Shown here: piece after piece, positions 42,916-50,420 of the stretch | Layout: each line of letters starts with the position of its first letter | How positions within the stretch are numbered: the first letter of the stretch is position 1 | Source of the DNA: Stenotrophomonas sp. UBA7346 | GTDB taxonomy: Bacteria > Pseudomonadota > Gammaproteobacteria > Xanthomonadales > Xanthomonadaceae | DNA length: 64,000 nt | Assembly: GCA_002471015.1 (NCBI GenBank) | Contig: DKPB01000030.1 | Location: 25,560 to 89,559, forward strand | Direction: 5' to 3' | Translations under genes and position numbers: made by a program | The notes under the pieces: model-generated | Database searches by the model: none | What the model was told of the DNA's origin: nothing | What the model saw: only the letters and a program-made list of their open reading frames with translations

Positions 42916-43530
42916 ATGGCTGCAGGCAAGCCGGGTGCCGCGATGAACGCGGCACTCGCCCGTGACCGGGCCGGCTGGCTGGCCGAACACGTGCTGCCCT
43001 GCGAGCCGGGGCTGCGCGATTGGCTGCGGCGGCGTTTGTCGCTGCGCCAGGACGTGGACGACGTGGTGCAGGAAACCTACGCCATCCTCGCAGCGATGGC
43101 GGATGTGTCGCATATCCAGCAGCCCCGCGCCTATGTGTATTCGGTGGCCCATTCGGTGGTACTGCAGCAGCTGCGCCGCGCGCAGGTGGTGTCGATCGAG
43201 GCGGTTGCCGAGATCGACCGCGTGGCGATTGTCGGTGACGAGGTCAGCCCCGAGCGGCTGGCCTCTTCGCGGCAGGAGCTGGCGCGCATTGGCGCGTTGA
43301 TCGACGGCTTGCCAGAGAAGTGCCGCGAGGCCTTCGTGTTGCGCAGGGTGGAGGGCTACTCGCAACGCGAGATCGCCCAACGCATGCAGATCAGCGAGAA
43401 CACCGTGGAGAAACACATCTGCAAAGGGATCCGGGTATTGATGGATTCGATGAAACGCGATGACACCGGAATGCAGGACGACAAGGAGCGGCCCGCCGCG
43501 CAAGGAGCCCGCCATGCGCGCCGGCGCTGA
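42916..43530 (+). CDS. ECF sigma factor, FecI-like
   Basis: 204 residues. Sigma region 2 is in LRDWLRRRLSLRQDVDDVVQETYA and region 4 in LIDGLPEKCREAFVLRRVEGYSQREIAQRMQISENTVEKHI, both full. It is 26 bases after the receptor gene; the ATG at 42943 is an alternative start. It overlaps the FecR gene by 17 bases. It should transcribe the receptor and the catabolic genes when released by signal transduction through STN and FecR. Confidence 0.92.
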   Translation: MAAGKPGAAMNAALARDRAGWLAEHVLPCEPGLRDWLRRRLSLRQDVDDVVQETYAILAAMADVSHIQQPRAYVYSVAHSVVLQQLRRAQVVSIEAVAEIDRVAIVGDEVSPERLASSRQELARIGALIDGLPEKCREAFVLRRVEGYSQREIAQRMQISENTVEKHICKGIRVLMDSMKRDDTGMQDDKERPAAQGARHARRR

Positions 43531-44518
43531 AATGAGCATTGATGATGTGGCGGCAGCGTGGGTTGCGCGCGAGGACCGTGCGCCGCTCAGTGGTGACGAA
43601 AGTGCCGAGCGCGATGCCTGGTTGCAGGCCGATGCGCGGCACTTTGGCGCTTATGCGCGCGCCCATGCCGTGCTGGCCCGTACCGACCGTGCCCGCGCCT
43701 TGTCGGCCGGCGGCATGGACCGTGCCTACACCGCGCAGGCACCACGCCGGGCACGGCGGGTATTGCGCTGGGCGGTGGCCGTGGCGGCCACGGTGGGTGT
43801 GCTGGCCATCGGCGTGCAACGCCACGAAGACGGTGCCGACTACTACGCCACCCGCAAGGGCGAGATCCTGCGCGTGCCCTTGCAGGACGGTTCGGCCATC
43901 ACCCTGGACTCGGACTCGCAGGTGCGCGTGCTGTTCAGCGACAGCCGCCGTGATATCCAGCTGCTGCAGGGGGAGGCCTTGTTCGACGTGGCCAAGAACC
44001 CCGAGCGCCCGTTCGTGGTGCGTGCCGATGAGACCGACGTGACCGCCGTGGGCACCAGCTTCGCGGTCAGCCTGACCGAGCGTCGCAGTGGAGGGGTGGA
44101 GGTGCTGGTGCGCGAAGGCGTGGTGGACGTGGCCGATACCCAGGGTGCAGTCGCACCCGCAAGGCTGGTGGCCAACTACCGCGCGCTGGCCAATCGCAGC
44201 CACGGCATCCGCATCGAGGCGGTGGCCACCGATGATGTTGATCAGCAGTTGGCCTGGCGCGAGGGCATGCTGTCCTTCAATGGTGACACCTTGTCGGTGG
44301 CGGCGGCGCAGTTCATGCGTTACAGCGATACCCGCATCGTCATCGACGACCCGCTGGTGGGCAGCCGCCGCATCGTCGGCCTGTACTCGGCCAGCGACCC
44401 GCTGGGCTTTGCCCGCAGCGTGGCCTTGAGCCTGGGCCTGGTGGTGCAGCAGCACGGCAACGTGGTGCGGCTGAGCTCTCCTGACGCCGCGCCGCACGTG
44501 GCGCGGTCCATGCAATGA
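43514..44518 (+). CDS. FecR-family anti-sigma factor / signal transducer
   Basis: 334 residues. The start at 43514 has AAGGAG 7 bases upstream. The N-terminal DUF4880-like sigma-binding part includes AAAWVAREDRAPLSGDESAE; a single membrane helix is at about 80-98 (AVAVAATVGVLAIGV); the periplasmic FecR domain (TRKGEILRVPLQDGSAITLD, LFDVAKNPERPFVV) and a STN-like C-terminal part end the protein. It holds the sigma factor inactive until the receptor binds its substrate. It overlaps the amidohydrolase gene start region. Confidence 0.92.
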   Translation: MRAGAEMSIDDVAAAWVAREDRAPLSGDESAERDAWLQADARHFGAYARAHAVLARTDRARALSAGGMDRAYTAQAPRRARRVLRWAVAVAATVGVLAIGVQRHEDGADYYATRKGEILRVPLQDGSAITLDSDSQVRVLFSDSRRDIQLLQGEALFDVAKNPERPFVVRADETDVTAVGTSFAVSLTERRSGGVEVLVREGVVDVADTQGAVAPARLVANYRALANRSHGIRIEAVATDDVDQQLAWREGMLSFNGDTLSVAAAQFMRYSDTRIVIDDPLVGSRRIVGLYSASDPLGFARSVALSLGLVVQQHGNVVRLSSPDAAPHVARSMQ

Positions 44519-44532
44519 ATTCGGGAAATCAC

Positions 44533-46344
44533 ATGCAGCACGACAGCAAGCGTATTCTGGCATTGGCGGTAGTGACGGCGGCATTGCTGGGCGCAGGCCA
44601 GGCCTGCATCGCCGCCACCGCCGCCGACAAGGCGGTGTTGATCCGCGATGCCATGGTGTTCGATGGCACCGGCCGGGCGCCTTTCGCCGCCAGCGTGCTG
44701 GTGGAGGAGGGGCGCATCGCCGCCATCGGTGAGGGCCTGGCAGCACCCAAGGGCGCGCGCGTGGTCAATGCACGCGGGCAGGCATTGTTGCCGGGCCTGT
44801 TCGACCTGCACACGCATTGGACGCCCAATGCCACCCCGTCCGAACTGCCGCAGGTAGCCAACCTGTACATGGCTGCCGGGGTGACCACGGTGAGTGATTT
44901 CCACGAGCCGCCGGAAGCCTACGCGCCACGTCGCGCCTGGCTGGCGTCCATCGCCGCGCCGGACGCCAAGTTCGCAGCGCGCATGAGCACGCCCTTGGGC
45001 CACGGTGCCGACTGGGGCGACGAGAACACCACGCGCTGGGTGAACTCGCCCGAGGCGGCGCGCGCGGGTGTGCAGGCGGTTGCCGCCTACAAGCCGGATT
45101 TCATCAAGGCGTTCACCGATGGCTGGCGCTATTCCAATGCGGCCGACAACAGCAGCATGGACGAGGAAACCCTCACCGCGCTGGTGGACGAAGCGCACAA
45201 GCACGGCCTCAAGGTCTTCACCCATACGGTGATGGTCAAGCGCGGCAAGGCCGCGGCACGTGCCGGCGTGGATGTGATTGCCCATAGCGTGCAGGACGGG
45301 CCGGCCGATGCCGAGCTGATCCAGTTGATGCGTACCCACGGCACGGCGTATGCCCCGTCGCTGGCGGTGTACCTGCCCGAGCGGGTGGACGGCAGTGGCC
45401 GCAACAACGGCAAGCCCGAGGTGCTGGCCCAGCGCGAGCAGAACTTCGCCAACGCCCTGCACAACGTCAAGACGCTGCACGATGCCGGCATTCCCGTGGT
45501 GGTGGGTACGGATGCAGGCATGACCGGTACGCCGCATGGCGCATCCACCCTGCGCGAATTGGAACTGCTGGTGCAGGCCGGGCTGAGCCCCGGCGAGGCA
45601 TTGCTGGCGGGCACCTCGGCCAGCGCCAAGGCACTGGGCGTGGACGACCGCGGCACCATCGAGGTCGGCAAACGTGCCGACCTGCTGCTGGTGCGTGGCC
45701 AGCCGTGGAGCAGGATTGCCGACATCCGCAACACCCAGCAGGTCTATGTCGCCGGTCGTCAGGTACACGGCCGCGGCGCGGTGCTTCCGGCGGGCAACAA
45801 GGCGCTGGCACTGCCCGCGCAGCCGGTGCAGGCGCTGGTGGATGATTTCGAGCGTGCCGATGGCCGTACCGCACTGGATACGCTGCGCGTGGACGAGGCC
45901 GACGGCGGCAACGACCGCACCTGGCAGGTGACCGAAGTGGTGGCGCGCGAGACCGGCGGCAAGGCTTTGGCCACGCAGGCCAAGTTGTCGAGCAAGGACA
46001 CGGCGTTTGCTGCCGCCATCCTGCCGCTGAGCCGTGGTTCGGTGGCACCGGTGGATGCCACGGCGTATCGCGGCGTGCGCTTCGAACTGCGTGGCAGCGC
46101 GCCTGAGCTGCGACTGGAGGTGCGTGCACTGGGCAATCGTCGTTTCATCGCGCCGTTGCAGGCGGGCGATGCCTGGCAGACCGTCGAGATCCCGTTCAGC
46201 GCCTTGCAGGGCCAGCCGCCTTATCGCGCCAAGGCACCGGTTGCACAGTGGCAGGGCAATGACCTGCAGCAGCTGGTGTTCTCGGCCAGTGGTGCAGCGG
46301 GCAGCAAGGTCTGGTTCGAGATCGACAACGTCAGCTTCTATTGA
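44533..46344 (+). CDS. Exported metal-dependent amidohydrolase with CIA30-like C-terminal domain
   Basis: 603 residues. Signal peptide (LALAVVTAALLGAGQACIAA) then an imidazolonepropionase/prolidase-type amidohydrolase: NARGQALLPGLFDLHTHW with His93 and His95, VTTVSDFHEP, the carbamate-Lys region, KHGLKVFTHTVM, VDVIAHSVQDG, VVVGTDAGMTGTPHG and GKRADLLLV. From about residue 430 a separate beta-sandwich (VDDFERADG... to ...KVWFEIDNVSFY) resembles CIA30 carbohydrate-binding-like domains. It probably hydrolyses a cyclic amide or peptide in the periplasm. An ATG at 44515, overlapping FecR by ATGA, is an alternative start. Confidence 0.88.
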   Translation: MQHDSKRILALAVVTAALLGAGQACIAATAADKAVLIRDAMVFDGTGRAPFAASVLVEEGRIAAIGEGLAAPKGARVVNARGQALLPGLFDLHTHWTPNATPSELPQVANLYMAAGVTTVSDFHEPPEAYAPRRAWLASIAAPDAKFAARMSTPLGHGADWGDENTTRWVNSPEAARAGVQAVAAYKPDFIKAFTDGWRYSNAADNSSMDEETLTALVDEAHKHGLKVFTHTVMVKRGKAAARAGVDVIAHSVQDGPADAELIQLMRTHGTAYAPSLAVYLPERVDGSGRNNGKPEVLAQREQNFANALHNVKTLHDAGIPVVVGTDAGMTGTPHGASTLRELELLVQAGLSPGEALLAGTSASAKALGVDDRGTIEVGKRADLLLVRGQPWSRIADIRNTQQVYVAGRQVHGRGAVLPAGNKALALPAQPVQALVDDFERADGRTALDTLRVDEADGGNDRTWQVTEVVARETGGKALATQAKLSSKDTAFAAAILPLSRGSVAPVDATAYRGVRFELRGSAPELRLEVRALGNRRFIAPLQAGDAWQTVEIPFSALQGQPPYRAKAPVAQWQGNDLQQLVFSASGAAGSKVWFEIDNVSFY

Positions 46345-46361
46345 TGCGGCAGGAGTACGGG

Positions 46362-47804
46362 ATGAAGCACACACGTTTGCGCCCGGGCCTGCTGCTGGCC
46401 GTGCTGTCACTGGCCGGGACTGCGGCCGCGACGGATGTCATTGCAAGCCTGGATGCCTACGCGCCGCGGCAGGCGGCCGTGGGCGTGCAGTTGTGGCAGC
46501 AGCCCGAGCTTGGGTACCTGGAGCAGGCGTCGTCCGCACTGCTGCAGCAGGAACTACGCCAGGCAGGCTTTCGCATCCAGGCCGGGGTAGCGGGCATGCC
46601 CACGGCCTTCGTTGCCAGCTATGGCAGCAAAGGGAAGGGGCCGGTGATCGCGCTGTTGGCGGAAATGGATGCGCTGCCGGGCATGGCGCAGGCGGCTGTG
46701 CCGGTGCGCACGCCCATCGCCGGCCAGGACGCGGGGCAGGCCTGTGGTCACAACCTGTTTGGTGCGGCATCGGTGGGCGCGGCGCGGGCCATCGCGCAAT
46801 GGCTGCAGCAGACCGGCAATCCCGGCGAGGTGCGGTTGTACGGCACGCCGGCCGAAGAGGGCGGCTCGGGCAAGGTCTACATGACCAAGGCGGGTCTGTT
46901 TGATGATGTGGACGTGGTGCTGCATTGGCATCCGTCTGCCGAGAATTCCGCCGCGCAGGGCACCAGCCTGGCCAATATCAGCGGCAAGTTCCGTTTCCAG
47001 GGGCGAGCCGCGCATGCTGCCATCGCCCCGGAACGCGGGCGGTCTGCGCTGGATGGCGTGGAGGCGTTCAACCACATGGCCAACCTGATGCGCGAGCACG
47101 TGCCCGATGGCACGCGCATCCACTACATCATCAGCAATGGTGGGGCGGCGCCCAACGTGGTGCCTGCCGAGGCCGAAGCGTATTACTACGTGCGGCATAC
47201 CGACCCTGCGGTGGTGCGTGATGTGGTCGAGCGCCTGCACAAGGCCGCCGAGGGTGCAGCAATGGGTACCGGCACCACCGTGGCGTTCGAGCAGACCGGC
47301 GGCGTGTTCTCGCTGCTGCCCAATGACACGCTGGGGCAGGTGATGCAGGCCGCGCTGCAGCAGGTGGGTGGCGTGCATTACGACGCGGACGAACAGGCCT
47401 TCGCGCAGCGTCTGCAGCAGAGTTTGGAAAAGCAACCGGGGCTTGAGCAGGCCGAGGCCTTGCAGCCGTACCGTGCCGATCTTGCAGGCAGCGCATCCAC
47501 CGACGTGGGCGATGTGAGCTGGAACGTACCAACGGTGGGCCTGAGCACGGCTACCTGGGTGCCCGGCACACCGGCCCACAGCTGGCAAGCCGTGGCGGCG
47601 TCGGGCATGTCCATTGGCGCCAAGGGCGCGCTGAATGCCGCCAAGGCCATGGCCCTGGCGGGTGTGCAGCTGCTGCAATCGCCGGAGACGGTGGCCAAGG
47701 CAAAGCAGGAGTTCGATGCGCGCCGTGGCCCGCAATTCCGCTACACCCCGCTGCTGCAGCGGGCTGATCCGCCACTGGACTACCGGCGCAAGCCTGAGGG
47801 TTGA
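46362..47804 (+). CDS. Exported M20-family amidohydrolase/peptidase
   Basis: 480 residues. The ATG at 46362 has AGGAG 6 bases upstream and starts a signal peptide (LLLAVLSLAGTAAA). M20 metal ligands are visible: ALLAEMDALPG, QACGHNLFG, LYGTPAEEGGSGK and VLHWHPS; the dimerisation domain carries GRAAHAAIAPERGRSALDG. This is the M20D/AbgB-like group, which cleaves N-acyl amino acids, aminoacyl-aminobenzoates or small peptides. As the last gene of the TonB-FecIR unit it likely completes breakdown of the imported substrate. Confidence 0.9.
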   Translation: MKHTRLRPGLLLAVLSLAGTAAATDVIASLDAYAPRQAAVGVQLWQQPELGYLEQASSALLQQELRQAGFRIQAGVAGMPTAFVASYGSKGKGPVIALLAEMDALPGMAQAAVPVRTPIAGQDAGQACGHNLFGAASVGAARAIAQWLQQTGNPGEVRLYGTPAEEGGSGKVYMTKAGLFDDVDVVLHWHPSAENSAAQGTSLANISGKFRFQGRAAHAAIAPERGRSALDGVEAFNHMANLMREHVPDGTRIHYIISNGGAAPNVVPAEAEAYYYVRHTDPAVVRDVVERLHKAAEGAAMGTGTTVAFEQTGGVFSLLPNDTLGQVMQAALQQVGGVHYDADEQAFAQRLQQSLEKQPGLEQAEALQPYRADLAGSASTDVGDVSWNVPTVGLSTATWVPGTPAHSWQAVAASGMSIGAKGALNAAKAMALAGVQLLQSPETVAKAKQEFDARRGPQFRYTPLLQRADPPLDYRRKPEG

Positions 47805-48009
47805 GCACGGATGTCGCAGGCCTGACACGCCAGTTCGACACAGGCTTCACCCGGGCACAGGCACTCTCCCCCGGGAGCGATGCCGCTGGGTAGCCCATCG
47901 CTTCCAGGGCGGCGGCCCGATCCCCTCCATCGGGCCGCCGCTCGAACTTTGAGCCGTCGATCGGTTTTGCATGACACCGGCAGCGGGCGTACACTGGCCC
48001 CTGTCGTGT

Positions 48010-48085
<76 letters not shown>

Positions 48086-48095
48086 CTGTCTTCAA

Positions 48096-48123
48096 AAACG
48101 CCACGTCCAACGACGTGGCGTTT
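48096..48123 (+). terminator. Terminator of tRNA-Ala
   Basis: Perfect 12-bp stem AAACGCCACGTC / GACGTGGCGTTT with loop CAAC, ten bases after the tRNA, followed by CTGTTTC. Confidence 0.8.
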
Positions 48124-48504
48124 CTGTTTCTGCAACCGAGGCAGGGCTTCCCGCGACAAGCGCGCACCGGCTCGATGGCGGGTTGAACCCTGATTGTCGG
48201 CCGACGGTTTCATGCAGGGCACGCCGCATTTGTATGTTTCTGTCACTGCTTTGGCGTGCAGCAATTCATGTTGCCGGAGCGGCGCAGGTTCTTACATTAT
48301 CTGCCAGGCAGTGTGCACCTGGCCTGCACATGGGCGCACCTGAGGTTGCAGCAGGGGAACGGAAGCCACGCGTCAAGCGGCGGCCCGCAGGTTTTCTGTT
48401 GTGATTCCAGTGATGGCACCGGGAATGCCATTGCCTGGAGGGGGCGAAGATATGCATGCATCTCGGCCCCGGTTTCCCTGCAGATCAGCAACTGGGAATG
48501 AGAT
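48124..48504. other. 381-bp stretch without a supported gene
   Basis: Only short frames lacking ribosome-binding sites or family resemblance. It probably contains the old promoter region of the truncated potF-like gene. Confidence 0.5.
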
Positions 48505-48978
48505 TTGAAGAAGTTTTCCCTGGCCGCGATGCTGCTGTCGCTGGCTTCGTGCACTGGCGACACGCCCTCCGCAGTAGCCGCCAAGCCCAACAGCACCTCT
48601 GGCATGGGGCAGGTGCTGACTGTCTACAACTGGCCGGACTATGTGGCCCCGGACACCATCGCCCACTTCGAGAAGAAGTACGACGTACATGTGCGCTATG
48701 AAGTATTCACTGGCAACGAGGTGCTCGATCAGAAACTGAGCGAGGATGGGTTGAGTGGCGCCGCGCGGAAACGCGGGCATGGATGCATCAGCTGCGCAGG
48801 CGTCGTTGGGTTGAGTGGGATAGCGGGGCTTGCAGGGGGAGGTGGCGAAGTCTTGCTGAAATTATCGCCAGCGCAGCCGCTGTCGCATTGGGGCCGCTCC
48901 TTGCGCGACAAGGGTTTAGGCAGCAATTCCGGGCAATGTGAAATTTTTTGTGAAAATGGCTTGCCGAAACCGAAATAG
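48505..48978 (+). pseudogene. Truncated PotF/PotD-like polyamine-binding lipoprotein gene
   Basis: Residues 1-79 are clearly the start of a periplasmic polyamine-binding protein: signal peptide with lipobox (MLLSLASC), then LTVYNWPDYVAPDTIAHFEK and VRYEVFTGNEVLDQKL. After that (near 48740) the similarity stops abruptly and the frame runs on through unrelated Gly/Ser-rich sequence into the leader of tRNA-Phe. About 290 C-terminal residues are missing. The start is TTG. No potGHI genes are nearby. It is a fragment left by deletion or recombination next to a tRNA gene. Confidence 0.8.
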
Positions 48979-49033
48979 CTCCGTAATATACGCCTCCTCG
49001 ACGGCAGCAACGCCGACGAAAACAAAGCAAAGT

Positions 49034-49109
49034 GGCCGAGTAGCTCAGTTGGTAGAGCAGGGGATTGAAAATCCCCGTGTCGGCGGTTCGATTCCGTCCT
49101 CGGCCACCA
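49034..49109 (+). tRNA. tRNA-Phe (anticodon GAA)
   Basis: 76 nt with encoded CCA. Acceptor GGCCGAG / CTCGGCC, D arm GCTC / GAGC, anticodon stem GGGGA / TCCCC with loop TTGAAAA (GAA), T loop TTCGATT. Confidence 0.97.
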
Positions 49110-49118
49110 AAAATTTCA

Positions 49119-49147
49119 AGGGCTCGCAGAAATGCGAGCCCTTTTTT
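49119..49147 (+). terminator. Terminator of tRNA-Phe
   Basis: Perfect 10-bp stem AGGGCTCGCA / TGCGAGCCCT with GAAA loop and T-run. Confidence 0.92.
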
Positions 49148-49488
49148 GTTGTTTGATCTGCTCCGTTTCCACGTCCGTGGCTTCTAGTCCGGCAGCTCAG
49201 CTGGAACGCAAGCAGGCAGCGAGCGCGGCGCCTGGCAACACGTTTCGTCCGCGTTGCGCCTGCAATTGCCCAGCGCCCGTGGCGGCGCCCATCGGGTCTT
49301 TATCGTGCCAGCAGCATTGTCTGGAGAGGGACGTCACGCAGACGTTGCGCAGCCGCAGATGCCTGGCTGCCATTCACCATCTTCCGGTGGCAAAGAACCA
49401 AACATGATTGGACGCGCTGTGCGTGCGCTGGCGACTCTAGCGGTGGCGCTGTGGCGAGCATCGCAACAGAGGCAACAGGGAGGTTGGG
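49148..49488. other. 341-bp stretch before the XRE gene, no supported gene
   Basis: Two overlapping plus-strand frames are present (49132-49407, 49254-49634), but they lack ribosome-binding sites and run into the XRE gene in another phase. It probably holds the promoter of the XRE regulator. Confidence 0.45.
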
Positions 49489-49848
49489 ATGGAGGATCCA
49501 TCAATGTCCGCGCGGATCAAAGCATCACGCGTCAGTGCAGGACTGTCGCAGACGGAACTCGCGGTCGCGATCGGTGTGAACAGGGCGACCGTCGGGCATT
49601 GGGAGCGCGGCGGGGCTTTCTCGCCAAGCCTTGAGCACCTGCAGGCACTGAGCGTGACGTTGCAGGTCAGCCTGGATTGGTTGGTTCATGGCGAACCGTC
49701 AGTACCGCCATCGTCCACGCATACAACGGTTTCATTGTCCCCGCGGCTCGCGGCCGAACAGCGGATGGTTGGGTTGTCGCGACAGTTGCCACTGTCCTTC
49801 GTTGATCGCGTGCTTGCGCTGATGGAAGGCATGGCTGCCTATCTATGA
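49489..49848 (+). CDS. XRE-family transcriptional regulator
   Basis: 119 residues. HTH at about 6-62: IKASRVSAGLSQTELAVAIG, VNRATVGHWERG and LEHLQALSVTLQVSLDWLVHG, the usual Cro/C1 layout. The C-terminal about 35 residues are a short helix that may dimerise. A purine-rich site precedes the ATG and a hairpin follows the stop. It is 212 bp upstream of the small-peptide gene and is the only regulator in the putative peptide cluster, so it may control it. Confidence 0.85.
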   Translation: MEDPSMSARIKASRVSAGLSQTELAVAIGVNRATVGHWERGGAFSPSLEHLQALSVTLQVSLDWLVHGEPSVPPSSTHTTVSLSPRLAAEQRMVGLSRQLPLSFVDRVLALMEGMAAYL

Positions 49849-49857
49849 GGGGGGAAT

Positions 49858-49888
49858 GCCGTGCTGTGCGGAGAACAGCACGGCGTTT
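49858..49888 (+). terminator. Hairpin after XRE gene
   Basis: Perfect 10-bp stem GCCGTGCTGT / ACAGCACGGC, 7-base loop, then GTTTGT. Moderate terminator. Confidence 0.65.
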
Positions 49889-49984
49889 GTCGCGATGGTG
49901 GGGATGGCGTCTAGTGAGGGTGCGGGCCGCGTCGCTTGCCTGCATCAAGCAAGACGCCCCGCTGTTGCCAAGGTAGGGGGGGCT

Positions 49985-50007
49985 ACACCGGGACGCGTTC
50001 CTGGTGT
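49985..50007. promoter_or_regulatory. Imperfect 23-bp palindrome upstream of peptide gene
   Basis: ACACCGGGA-cgcgT-TCCTGGTGT: eight of the nine outer base pairs are complementary. It lies 53 bp before the peptide ATG, a plausible operator for the adjacent XRE protein. Confidence 0.4.
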
Positions 50008-50060
50008 GCGCACTGTCTTGGTCATGGTGTTTCCCAACTCTCTCAAGAAGGAAATCTGCA

Positions 50061-50363
50061 ATGGCTGACAATCTCAAAACACCCAAGGCGCTGTCTGCAT
50101 TGGCGTTGGTTCTGGCGGGCAGCGTGACGGGTGGTGCGTTCGCGCAGTCACCTGATGCGGCAACACTCGACCAGCAGCTCTCCGTTGCCACCAGCATCGA
50201 CCTGGCCAATGACGCGGCGTCGGCCGGGGCTGGAGCGGTGGCGCAGCTGGGTGTCGATCCGCACCATGTTGACGAAATCCACCATCACCACAGCGAAGCC
50301 AACCTGGCTGCACGGGAAGGTGACGCGGTTGGCGGCGCCGACGACGCCGTGTTCAAGGTTTGA
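50061..50363 (+). CDS. Putative precursor peptide of a modified-peptide (RiPP-like) cluster
   Basis: 100 residues; the ATG at 50061 has AAGGAAAT upstream. Residues 1-28 are leader-like: Lys6 and Lys9, then a hydrophobic stretch ALSALALVLAGSVTGG ending AFA-Q, which also fits a Sec signal peptide. The rest has no Cys and no fold-like pattern; residues 66-79 (DPHHVDEIHHHHSE) and the end (REGDAVGGADDAVFKV) are very rich in His, Asp and Glu. A strong hairpin separates it from the HExxH enzyme gene, as is usual for precursor genes that must be made in excess. Alternative: a secreted metal-binding protein. Confidence 0.6.
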   Translation: MADNLKTPKALSALALVLAGSVTGGAFAQSPDAATLDQQLSVATSIDLANDAASAGAGAVAQLGVDPHHVDEIHHHHSEANLAAREGDAVGGADDAVFKV

Positions 50364-50369
50364 TCCCCG

Positions 50370-50399
50370 GGCGTGCCCGCGTGGTGCGGGCGCGCCTTT
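50370..50399 (+). terminator. Hairpin between peptide and HExxH genes (attenuator-like)
   Basis: 11-bp stem GGCGTGCCCGC / GCGGGCGCGCC (one G-U pair), 5-base loop, followed by TTTG. It starts 6 bases after the peptide stop and could allow partial read-through, giving more precursor than enzyme mRNA. Confidence 0.6.
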
Positions 50400-50420
50400 G
50401 CAATGCTGTGCGATACAAGG

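Noticed and set aside
40983..46410. Long minus-strand frames opposite the TonB-FecIR-amidohydrolase genes
   Set aside because: Plus-strand genes carry clear domain motifs; the opposite frames have none.
49185..49260. tRNA-like start (CCGGCAGCTCAGCTGG)
   Set aside because: Only a D-arm-like match; no anticodon or T arm follows.
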